Below, one piece after another: positions 42,780-52,953 of a stretch of 64,000 bases of DNA (the stretch's first letter is position 1; each line of letters begins with the position of its first letter). Location of the stretch: assembly GCF_035222275.1 (NCBI RefSeq), contig NC_085886.1, positions 1,922,001 through 1,986,000 on the forward strand, given 5' to 3'. Both the position numbers and the translations under genes were made by a program. Under the pieces are notes generated by a model, which was given only the letters and a program-made list of their open reading frames with translations, was not told the DNA's origin and did no database searches. Source of the DNA: Podospora bellae-mahoneyi. Its lineage: Eukaryota > Ascomycota > Sordariomycetes > Sordariales > Podosporaceae.

Positions 42780-42785
42780 CACGTG
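42780..42785. promoter_or_regulatory. CACGTG site 4 (CBF1-type E-box)
   Basis: Fourth site, in the context TTCACGTGG, close to the TCACGTG form favoured by yeast Cbf1; about 850 bp upstream of the cbf1 ATG. Confidence 0.45.
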
Positions 42786-43634
42786 GTTTCGTCTTCTGTC
42801 CCCCATCTCCCATCAAGTCCTCGACGAGGAAATATCAACGCCCTCGCACTCCCAGTCGACAGAAATAACTATTCTCCTTGCTGGTACGATCTTGTTGATT
42901 TCCATTTCCTTCGTTGTATATCGACTTTCTGCGTCGACTGTGGATCCGAGACTGACTATTCGCAGTCTCTCGTCACGGTCACGTTTTCGGGCACGTTCTC
43001 CCAACCTTCATCAGGTGACCTCGACTTAGAACCTGGCAAACCCGACCGGTAAGGAGGCATTTCATCTCTTCAAGGGACAATCCAATATCAAGAATACCAA
43101 AACGACTCGCCTTTGCTCGAGATCCTCCTGCCACTGCCGCAGCACCTGCCCGCAACCCCTTACAATTTGCAGCATGCGCAAACGCTGGCGCAATGCCCAT
43201 CTCTCCTTGTTCCTATCCAACAGTCAAGTGGCCGGACAAGGCAGGCTCCAGTATCTACCTGCGCTGGGCAGCCCCTAGTTTCTGTAGACACCAATAACAT
43301 CCTTCAACGATGAATAGGGAGCCTTGCATCAAGCTGCCCTTGGCAACAAGGCCTCGAAGCCAGCTCTGGAGGTTGCGCACTTGCGCCATCCGAGGAGGCT
43401 GGGTTCTTTCACTCATAAGACGACCCTCCAAGCAAGTGCTTGTTGCTTCGCTGATACCCCCAACCAAGAACCACACCGACCAACTATCTTGGGACTTCAC
43501 CTGGCTCCCCTCATCAGCCTAGCTTCTCTTCATTGCCTCTTGCACAATCATATTTGCCGATGTGACTCCTCAACCTGAACCTGGTTTGGCCACTAATATG
43601 ATACCAGGACTAAGCCATCCTGCAAGTTCCCGTT

Positions 43635-44649
43635 ATGGCCGCGACAGTAGGAATCGAGCAACAACACACTGATCTCAGCGAGATCACTACTTCTCCTGGT
43701 CACAAGCGGAAGCGGAATACCGAGTCGATATCTCCAGACTCGCGCCGTAACAAACGACCAGCACCGCCTGCCACCATGAATGTCACCGACTCGGAGGCCC
43801 AGGCCTTCCTCGAGAACACGGCGGTGAGCATCGCCCAAGCCGCACACGACCAGGTCAATGTGGATGACTTCAGTGTGCTCGCTCAAGCGACTGCAGATCA
43901 TGCCGAAGAGCCCGGCGATGCCAACAATGCTACTAGCACTGCTGCTGCCGCTCTGAACATGTACCCTTCTTTGCATGTTCCGCAACCCACGGAAGAAACC
44001 TTTGTCAACCAGCAGACTTCGGAACCTCAGCATGACGAGAATGCCTACAACATGTCCGGCCCCCACCCGGATGGCCTTCCCGCTATGCCACGCGCGGTAA
44101 ACATGCACCCACAGTTGCAGAACGGTGTCCAGCAGGTGCAGCAAGTACAACAGGTTCAACAGGTTCCGCAGGAGCAGCGCTACACTCCTGCCTCCAACCC
44201 CAAGCCGGCCGTCGGATCAGAAGAATGGCACAAGATGCGTAAGGACAATCATAAAGAAGGTTGGTTATTGTTATTTTTTTTATGGTGGATGTGTGGAAGT
44301 TGCGGGTGTTGACGCTTGTTTAGTGGAACGTCGCCGTCGTGAGACGATCAACGAGGGCATCAACGAGCTGGCCAAGATTGTGCCCGGATGCGAAAAGAAT
44401 AAGGGCTCTATCCTTCAACGGGCAGTCTCATTCATCACCCAGCTCAAAGAGAACGAAACTCAAAACATTGAGAAATGGACTCTGGAGAAGCTGCTCACAG
44501 AACAGGCCATCGCCGAGCTCAGCCAGTCGAACGATAAGCTCAAGTTTGAACTCGACCGCGCCCTTCGGGAACTGGAATTATGGAAGAGCGTAGCACAAAA
44601 TGCCGGTCTCAAGATCCCACAGAATGACGAACGCAACGCCAGCAGTTAG
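43635..44649 (+). CDS. cbf1: bHLH transcription/centromere factor Cbf1 (Cpf1)
   Basis: Binds CACGTG; in yeast it acts at centromere CDEI and at sulfur-amino-acid and respiration genes. Two exons: 43635-44259 and 44324-44649 (316 aa), with a 64-nt intron ending in TTTAG that splits codon 209 inside the basic region. The basic region reads NHKEVERRRR; H206, E210 and R214 are the three base-contacting positions of the CACGTG-binding subclass. Helix-loop-helix follows (INEGINELAKIVPGCEKNKG, then ILQRAVSFITQLKE). A heptad-rich helix at about 250-300 should extend dimerisation. The N-terminal 200 residues are disordered with a VQQ repeat near 170 (QQVQQVQQVQQV). The basic-HLH region matches the Cbf1 class well. 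Four CACGTG sites upstream suggest self-regulation. Confidence 0.93.
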
Positions 44650-46143
44650 GAGCAGACTGGCGACAATCCCACTCTGGACGGAGACTATCAGCTCTCCACG
44701 AGGGCGGATCCCGGCTTTCTTCATGACTGAATAAAACCTCGGTCAAACTTTGTTATATGATTTTTGAGGGTATACCCTGGTGTCCCAACACCCTTTTTTT
44801 CTCTTTAGTGGCATTGTATGGATAAGGCTTTCTTTCTTCACTTTCTTGTTTTATGCGCTTCATCATTGCGTTAGGGGACATGTTTACCGCGCGTTGGAGC
44901 TGGAGTGGTTCTAGTCAACCCGCTGGCAGGCAGTGGACATATCAGGGGGTTGGTAATTACATGGCGTTGAGGGCCGGTCGTTGTTGTTGGTGCTGTGAGC
45001 AGCGGAATGTACTGCTTTGGGGGGGGGCAAAGACCCCATACACTGTATTTGAGGTTGTTGGTAATATCGGAATGAGTCTTGATTTTTCAGAAGCCGGTGT
45101 GGGTGTACAGGTTGCATTCCAAGCTGTGAATGAATGGTGGTTTGCGTCGGAAAGTCTCAGTCTGGCAAACCGAGCACCAGGAGAAGAGGGACGGCATTCG
45201 TCGGCGTTTGATTTGGTTGTTGAAGTTTGGGTGTGTGTGGCAAAGCTGCAGTGTGTTTTCGTTAGTATCAGATCATTTGGATCCATGTGTCTTATAGCAA
45301 CTGGTCTCAAAAAGACGTAAGATGGCCGTGAGTGTGCAGGTGACCCGAGCTCTGGACCGCCCCTGAAGGTGTGGGGTGAGGAGGGGTGAGGGGCGGGCTG
45401 CACCCCGCTGCGGTGTAAGTGGTCTAAGGCGTGCTGGGCAAGATGCTTATCACCATCCAGCTTGGTAGAATTAGGAAGCTGCGTCATCTTTCGGCGGGTA
45501 CAGAACCGGCCATGCTGTCCACAGCTCTCCACGGAGTGGTTGGATACGACGGCATGGAGATGTCGGATCCACGGGGAGGTCCCGATGTCGCAGTCCGGAC
45601 GGCTGTTTGAGCTCGCAACAGCAAGATATCGTAACTGCATGGTTATCTGGAGGGGCATCACAGATAGGTGATGGCCGGAATCTGTGTACAGAGTAGGGAA
45701 ATATATGAGCACTACAATTATAAAGAGGAACGCCCAATGACTAACAAACAACCGAACGTGTTCCTTCTTTGATACTTTATTAGGAATTATACTGACGTAA
45801 GGGCCCGTTGCTGAGACGGATCGACCCAAGAGCTTCCCCACTCCTTCCCAAAGCTCTCTCTCCTCTCTCCTTAAGACTAACACTCCAAATCTCCAACTTT
45901 TGTTAGTTCCCTTTCAGATCCTGGACCGGATTCGACCAGATATAAGCCGGTGATATCCTTTTATATTTTCGGAAGGGACCTTGTTTGTGGCGTTCCTTCC
46001 TTTCTCCCGTCTGCACCTCTCGACATCAGGAGGGTGGGAGTCGCAGCTTTCTTGCATACTCAATAATATCGCACTTACATCCAGGGAGGGTGACATTGAG
46101 TTTCTCATCGTCATTGAGAGAAATCATATAAAAGGTCACCATC
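44650..46143. other. Intergenic region upstream of GABA transaminase
   Basis: 1.5 kb tandem gap. Open frames here have no coding-like composition. It is AT-rich around 45700-46000. One AGATAG (45662-45667) fits a GATA-factor site, the class that controls GABA use in Aspergillus, but a single site is weak evidence. Confidence 0.45.
46126..46135 (+). promoter_or_regulatory. TATA-like element before GABA transaminase
   Basis: ATATAAAAGG lies 8 nt before the first ATG (46144) and about 130 nt before a second in-frame ATG (46264). The position suits a transcript that starts after the first ATG. Confidence 0.45.
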
Positions 46144-47725
46144 ATGATGGCATCCAGAGCCCTGAGGGGGCGCAGCTCTCTTCTGCGGTCTGTTCCGTCT
46201 TCCGCTACCAGAGCTGCTGTTCCTCTCGAGGCCCGTCGGCGGTTCTCTTGCTCTACCCGCAAGATGTCCTCTTTCTACTCATCATGGGAGCCTGAGGGTC
46301 CCTCGGTCAAGACTGAGATCCCCGGCCCCAAGGCCAAAGCCGAGATTGCTGAGCTCAACGAGGTGTTTGACACCCGCAGCTTGAACATGCTGACGGACTA
46401 CTACAAGAGCGCGGGTAACTACATTGCCGACCCAGATGGAAACATCTTGCTGGATGTGTAAGTCATCTCTCCCCCTATCTCCCAACCCAATTCTAACCCG
46501 GGCATTCAGCTACGCTCAAATCGCCTCCATCCCTGTAGGCTACAACAACCCCTCCCTCATCAAAGCAGCCCAATCCCCCCAAATGATCCAAGGCCTCATC
46601 AACCGCCCCGCCCTAGGCAACTTCCCCCCTCACGACTGGGCCGACGTGCTCAAAGCAGGCATCTTGAAAGTAGCCCCCAAAGGTCTCAACCAAGTCTTCA
46701 CCGCCATGGCAGGCTCCGACGCGAACGAGACCGCCTACAAGGCAGCGTTCATGTACCGCCGCCAGCAAGAGCGCGGCGGCGCCCACGTCGAGTTCACAGA
46801 GGAGGAGGTCTCTTCCGCCATGCTGAACCAATCTCCCGGCGCCTCGCAGAACCTCTCCATCTTGTCCTTCAAGACCGGTTTCCACGGCAGATTGTTTGGG
46901 TCCCTCTCCACAACGAGATCAAAACCAATCCACAAGCTCGACATACCCGCCTTTGACTGGCCGCAGGCGACGTTTCCCAAGTTGAAGTACCCGCTTGATC
47001 AGCACGTCAAGGAGAATGAGGCGGCGGAGAAGGCCGCGCTAGAGGAGGTGGAGCACCTGATCAAGAACTACCACATCCCCCCTTGCGCGGTGGTGGTTGA
47101 GCCGATCCAGTCTGAAGGAGGGGATAACCACGCCTCACCTGCGTTTTTCCGCGGTTTGAGGGAGATTACCAAGAGAAACAATGTTTTGCTGATTGTGGAC
47201 GAAGTCCAGACTGGCGTGGGAGCAACGGGCAAGTTTTGGGCGCACGAACACTGGGATTTGCCGACGCCTCCGGATATGGTTACCTTTAGCAAGAAGGCGC
47301 AGACGGCGGGGTATTACTTCGGGAATCCGGAGCTGAGGCCGAACAAGCCGTATAGGCAGTTTAATACTTGGATGGGGGATCCGGCGAGGGCGTTGCTTTT
47401 CAAGGGGATCATTGAGGAGATTGAAAAGTTTGGGCTGGTGGAGCGGACGGCAAAGGTGGGGGAGTATCTTTATGGGAAGCTGGAGCAGTTGGGGGAGAAG
47501 TATCCGGGGCAGGTGGAGAATCTGAGGGGGAAGGGGATGGGGACGTTTATTGCGTTTGATAGCCCGAAGAGGGATGAGTTTTTGAAGAGGGCGAAGGGGG
47601 AGGGGGTGAATATTGGGGGGAGCGGGGAGCGGGCGGTGAGGTTGAGGCCGATGTTGGTGTTTGAGGAGAAGCATGCTGATCAGTTGGTTGAGGCGCTGGA
47701 GAGGGTGATTAAGAGTCTGCAGTAG
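46144..47725 (+). CDS. uga1: 4-aminobutyrate aminotransferase (GABA transaminase)
   Basis: PLP enzyme converting GABA and 2-oxoglutarate to succinate semialdehyde and glutamate. Two exons: 46144-46457 and 46510-47725 (52-nt intron, donor GTAAGT, branch CTAAC), 509 aa, typical length. The N-terminus is Arg/Ser-rich with its first acidic residue at E30 (SRALRGRSSLLRSVPSS, then ARRRFSCST), a good mitochondrial presequence with an R-2/R-3 type cleavage context. A second Met at codon 41 (MSSFYSSWEPEG) would give a cytosolic form. Family motifs: AGSDANETAYKAAF, FHGRLFGSLS, VDEVQTGVGATG, and the PLP lysine in TFSKKAQTAGYYF (K366/K367), then FNTWMGDPAR. The coding strand is C-rich at the start of exon 2 and switches to G-rich runs over the last 300 nt. 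Confidence 0.94.
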
Positions 47726-48719
47726 ACGGGAAGGAAGGGGGTTGAGGGTATATCAGAACTCAGCAGGCGAGATGAATCAACCATACCATGGTTTTTTGAG
47801 GATTCCGTTTGACGACGTGAAGATATTTCTTGATATCGAAGTAAATAACTCGATGATGCAGAATGTACAATGAAACCCCAATACCTGGCGATGTATTCGG
47901 GCCAAGTAACCCCTGAACATTTCATTCCCAAATGCAAACTTTCCATTTGTGCTGTGTTGTGTGTAGAAACATTTTGAAAAAAATGAGATAACGTCCCCTT
48001 CTCTCTCTCTCTCTCATATCTTCTTCACTTCTCTCCTGTGAATAAAACAAACCAAAACAGTTGCACCAACCCAACCAACTACCAACCTCAACCCCGACCC
48101 AACACACAAAAACGCCCCCGGAATGTGTGTGTGAATTTCAATTGAGTATCATGCAGTAGTACACCAAAACAAGAAGCAGAGAAAGAAAAAAGAGGTATCA
48201 TCCGTGAAGAAAAAGGAAGAAAAAAGTGTTAAAAACACAAACGCAGAAAAGAAAAAGTCTAATACCAGAAAAAAAACAAAAAGCAATCGCAATTTTTGCC
48301 CTTCCCATGTCCCAGTGTAACAGAAAACCACCACCACCCAGTCCATCCTACCCCATTTTCGGTTTCTTGTTGTTTCCTGTAAAATCGATTCCACCCGAGA
48401 GAGCTAATGCAAATGGCGAGAATGGAAAAACAAAAACAAAACAAACAAGGTAATTATGTAATGTTGTTGTTGTATGCCTGGTTCCTTCCTTCCTCCTTGG
48501 TTGCCCTGATGTGAAAATAAAATATTATGTACCCATAACCCAGCACTTTTTGTGATCTGAGCCACCCGCCCCCCTTCCCAATCTCACAATATTTGTGAGA
48601 TTGGGCGACCCTCCACTTCCTGTTTGTGGCTTCCATGCGACTTCCCCTAGCCTAAGGTATCCGATAGCCCCTCTACTAATCCGCCTTTTCCTTTGCGGAA
48701 AAGGCCTATGGAAACTCGC
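47726..48719. other. Convergent 3' spacer, GABA transaminase / set2
   Basis: About 1 kb convergent gap, very A-rich at 48170-48450 on the plus strand. It should contain both 3' UTRs. No gene is visible. Confidence 0.6.
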
Positions 48720-51641
48720 CTAGTGGCTCATGACCTCCTGTGCTCCCGTCTGTTCCCTATGCTCAGGCGGCTTATCATCATCACCACCAGCCTCCTCCAT
48801 ATCAACATCCATATGCTGTCCGTTCTTGTGGTTATTATTCTGAATATTCTCCTCCTCCATCCTCTGCGCCTCCTCGTTCTCCCTCCTCAGCTCCTCCTCC
48901 TGCTCCCGCATGGCCCGCTGCTCCTCACTAAGGGGCGTATCCACCGGCGGCGGCGGCGGCGGCGGAGGACTAGGTATCATGTCCCCATCCCCATCCTCCT
49001 CCTTGAGCCGCTTCACCGAAGGCGTCTCCGACATGTTATCATCCTGCGGTGACTGAGAAGCCTCCTCGCCTTCAACAACATCATCATCATCACCGTCGCG
49101 CTTCCTTTTGCGACCACCAACGGGGGAGCTAGGGGAGCTAGGTTGAGAAAGGGGTGTAATGTCGTCTTGGACCGGTGTCGGGGCAGAGCTGTCTCCCAGG
49201 TCATTTAACGAAGCCAAGGGCTTGTCCGAGTCGGTAGATTTGTTGTTGCCCTTGGCCTTTTGTTGTTCCTTATATTTGACAACGGCGCGGTCAAAAAAGT
49301 CACGGACGTACTTCTTGACCTTTTTCTCTTGTTTGGAGGAGATATGAGTGGGGTCCTCAACGCGGTTGTTCTTGTAATCGGAAGAGACTAGCTTCTTGTT
49401 GACTTCGCGGGCAAACTTCTTGAGGTCCTCCTTGGGGAGCTTGCCGTGGAATTTCTCGACCACGTACTTGACGTGAGGGAAAAGCTGGGGAAGATGTCAG
49501 ACTGGGCAATCATTAGAAACACTGGCGAAAGAAACTTACGGTGTTCTCGTAGATCTTCATCTGTTTCTCGATTGAGAGAGAACGCCACTTCTCCTTCTTG
49601 GGTTCGGTGGTCGGGGTGCTAGACCGCTGGGGGGTATGTGTGGCCGAATGTCTTGGCGTGATCTCCTTAGTCAAGCTGTCAATGATATCCTGCACCGCCT
49701 TCTGGCCCTGCTGGGCTTTGGTCGAAGTTTTGGGAGTGGAAACCGCCGGCGCGGTGGGTCGCTGCCACTGGACTTTGCCATTGACATCATAAAAGTAATA
49801 CCGGCCTGTGTTGTCCGTGGTGACGTGCCAGCCCTCGGGCAGATTGCTGGGCAGCTTCCGTGGTGGACGTTGGCCATTGAAGAAACCGACGTTCCTTTGC
49901 GGTACCTTATTGCGCGGGCCCGTCGGAATGTTCAGGTTGGCCAGGGAGTTGTTGGCGTGCTTGTGAGGCTCGTCGCGATCCATGTTGCGACGCTCCTCAA
50001 ATGGGTTTGAAGTCGCATGAGCTGCGGCATCCTTTTCCTTGCGAGGAATACGGTACGCTGTCGAGAGCTTACTCCATTCCTCGAGCAGTCTGTTGGCCTG
50101 GAAGGCGACCTCTTCATGAGTCGAAGTGGTCAGGGGCTGGATGGCTGCCTCGATGTTGGAGTCGGCGATCTTGTTCTTGGTGATGCGCGGCAGGTCGTAG
50201 AGGATATCGAGAACCTGCAGGACGACATTGGTGTCGTCTTTGTACGAGTTGAGTGTTGTTTTGAGAATCTGGTAGCCGTGCATCCTCACCACTCTATGGC
50301 GAAGCTGCTCGTCTTCTGTGGCCTGAAGGCGGGTAAGCAGCTTGACAGCAATCCACTTCTCCTTGCACTGCATCAGAGTGGCCATGACCTTGTTGACGCC
50401 ATCTTCATCAAGGGATTTCGGCTGGAAGCTGTTGACATAGTCCTCGTCGTCTTCGGTGACCTTCTTCCTGCGAGGCTTCTTGGCAACGGTGGTGTCCCAG
50501 CTGTCGCCACTGTCCTCGATACCGAGGGCCTCAATCGTGGCAAGAGACAGTTTGGTCGCACGCTCTGTCTGCGTCTTGCCGCCGATGAAGCCGACGCAGT
50601 TTTGCTCACCGCAGTAACATGGCTGGGGGTCGGCGCCGTAGCGGTCGACATTGTAGTTGAACACAAGCTCCTCACCGGCGCGGATGGGGCGGCCGGCAAA
50701 AATGCCCATGCGCAGCTTCTCGCCCACCACCCACTTGTCGACATAACAGTTGGGATTACACGAATGGTTGCAGAACCGGCCCAGGTTGCCCTTCTTAGTG
50801 GCATCGACAAACTCGCTCTTGGTGAGCGACATGAAGTAAAAGTGCTTGATGCCCTCGCGGTCGTACTTGATCATCCGGTTCCGGAACGTCGGCTCATTGA
50901 TGACCTCGCCAATGTACTCGAAAATGAAGTCGTTTGGCTGCAGGTTCCGGTTCGCCCGCAGGCCGAACCCCTTCTTGTCGGTCTTGATGACCGAAACATC
51001 GGCATACTGCTTGCGCTGAAACCGCTGGTTTTGACAGCCCGGCCCGCAGTTGCAGTCTCCATCTACGCACTCAATTTTGGTCGCGCGGTTGATGCAGTCG
51101 GAATCCTCACCACAAGCGTGGTTTTCATCATTTCCTGCGAGCAGAAAAAAAATTAGTGTGTTAGGGTGGTCGTTTTTTGGACATGTGGACGGCCACCATC
51201 TCGGGGAGAGAGAGAGAGACTAGCCCGATGGTGGAAAAACTTACGCCATTCTTCGGTACAGTCGCAATCCAGCGCGTCGTGATCCGACGAGCCCATATTC
51301 CTCGAGCCATAAAGACAGTCGTTGATGACCTGAAACGTGCTGCATGCTTGGGCTGTGACATCTGGCAGGTGGTCGAATAAGGTAGGTGGACTTCGAACGG
51401 GTTTCTGAGACGACTTGCGAGACAGCTTCGGGGCAGAGGCGTGATCTGGAGTCGCTGCAGTCTCTCCTGCAGACTTTGTGTCGTCGGGCGACATACTGGT
51501 GCCTCGCGAATCCATCTTGGAGTTGTTCGGGGAAGCCGAGTCGGTCGAATCCTCCTTTCGTAACCTAACGCCATTGACCCTCGGCCTTTCCTCAATCCTG
51601 CCTTCCAGCACCGGTCCTGAAGCGCGAGCGTCTTCCCCCAT
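48720..51641 (-). CDS. set2: Histone H3-K36 methyltransferase Set2
   Basis: Co-transcriptional H3K36 methyltransferase that binds the phosphorylated CTD of RNA polymerase II. Three exons: 51641-51245, 51134-49540 and 49484-48720 (918 aa), introns 110 and 55 nt, phases 1 and 0. An AWS zinc cluster covers about 134-180 ([20 protein letters not shown]). The SET domain covers about 180-302 with [11 protein letters not shown] and [12 protein letters not shown], and post-SET is CYCGEQNC. A middle helical region follows, then a WW domain at about 564-592 ([19 protein letters not shown]) and an SRI domain at about 650-750. The C-terminus is acidic with a ten-Pro run (48945-48970). All domains appear in canonical order and intact. 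The ATG at 51641 is the first credible start. Intron 1 and the 5' leader carry GA/CT dinucleotide tracts. Confidence 0.95.
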
Positions 51642-51902
51642 GGTGAATGAGTTGGTGCGCAAGAGGCGCCAGAGTTGCCGAGCGTAGGGAAGCCGCTAGA
51701 GTGGTTTGTGCTTGTTGTGGTTCAGGGCAAAGAAAGGCACGCGCAGCAATATGGGATGCAGGACGCGCTGAACAGCGGGTCAAAGTTGTGAAAGAGAAGA
51801 AAAAGCGTGCTGGAAAATGGTGGCGGAAAGTCGACAGCGAGGAGAGGAAAGCGTTTGGGAGAGTGGGCGAAGACAGACGGAGTGGGAGACGCAGCGAGAG
51901 TG

Positions 51903-51964
51903 GAAGAGAGAGAGAGAGTGTGTGAGTGAGAAGAGAGAGAGAGAAAGATAGAGAGAGAGAGAGC
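51903..51964. repeat. GA-dinucleotide-rich tract upstream of set2
   Basis: Interrupted (GA)n on the plus strand, i.e. (CT)n on the set2 sense strand, 260-320 bp upstream of its ATG. CT tracts are common in fungal promoters and leaders. Confidence 0.8.
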
Positions 51965-52922
51965 GCCAGGAGGGTCAAGGTCGAGACGTGAACTGACTGG
52001 AGGAAGCTATTTCTGCGGCCTGACTTTGCGAACATGGCAGCTCAAACCGTCGGGCGGGCTCACGGAAAAGATGACAATGGCTCTCAATCCAAGCAAGGGC
52101 CAATCCAACGGCTATCGCGCTCACTCACATCCACAACAAATGCATCACGTCGAGGAGGTAGTCAATTGACATGGCCGCGTTCAGCAAGACTTCAGTAAAA
52201 GATGCCCTCCTGCCCCCAGAGTGCCAAGCCGGCGACCTTGAAATGCCCCAGCCCATCTCAATCGGGGCGTCGACTTGTCGGCCCGTCATTGATCCGCTCC
52301 GTGTCCACGCCCGTCGGGGTCCCATCCCGCGCTTACAAGGTTCTGTTAACTGCACTGAGAACTTTGAAGGTGATGGCGGGCTTTCTACGGAACTTTCAGT
52401 CATCTCCAGCGGAGTGTGCAATTGATCTTGGAGACACAGTTTCAGGCCACTGGGTCACTGAGTCAATGGGAATATGGGAATTTCAAAGTTTATGTCCACT
52501 ATGCGAGTTGGCATAAGTTGAACCGAGTTAAAACTCGTGAGCGGGCACCAAGAGCAATATATATATCCGTCCGGGCAAACAGAAACGCCACGCATGATCA
52601 TCGCCTTCCGTCTGTCCGCCTGGGACAAACGCGGTACCAACCGAAATCCATAGAGATATCACAGAGGGCTTGTCTGGTGTGGTGGTGGCAGTAAACCAGA
52701 GCACCACATTGTCACGCAACGTGTGAAACAGCCCCCCGCAGCCATCACAACATGCATATATTGTCAGTCGCATAGTTTGGCACCACGTTTCTATACTCGC
52801 CGGTCGCCGGGAGGCATCTGAGCACTTTGTGAAGGCCCTTGCAGACGAACTCGGAGGTGGCATGCATGACTATGCACTCGAAAGCGTTTGGTATTAGGAA
52901 CGACCACCGCGGCATGAAGCCA

Positions 52923-52953
52923 CCCATCCCCTCCCCTCCCCTCCCCCCCTCCC
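52923..52953 (-). other. Potential G-quadruplex (clustered C tracts on +)
   Basis: Five closely spaced C-tracts of 3-7 on the plus strand separated by single T or AT. The minus strand therefore meets the usual G3+ four-tract rule for a quadruplex with very short loops. Confidence 0.5.

Larger units (their letters stand above)
41487..43634. other. Divergent promoter region, fyv10 / cbf1
   Basis: 2.1 kb between divergent starts. No exon chain or tRNA is visible. It carries four CACGTG hexamers (listed separately) and a CT-rich leader before cbf1. Confidence 0.55.

Noticed and set aside
41487-43634. tRNA-like T-loop (GGTTGAATC near 42675)
   Set aside because: It lacks the GTTC core of a B box, and there is no matching A box or cloverleaf at the right distance. 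No convincing tRNA was found anywhere in the window.
44957-45883. 308-codon open frame on the minus strand between cbf1 and GABA transaminase
   Set aside because: No recognisable domain, shadow-like Ser/Pro/His/Arg composition, and it covers the likely cbf1 3' UTR and the next promoter.
45700-46120. AT-rich stretch suspected to be a RIP-degraded transposon
   Set aside because: No terminal repeats, no coding remnants, and only modest AT bias. It behaves like an ordinary promoter.
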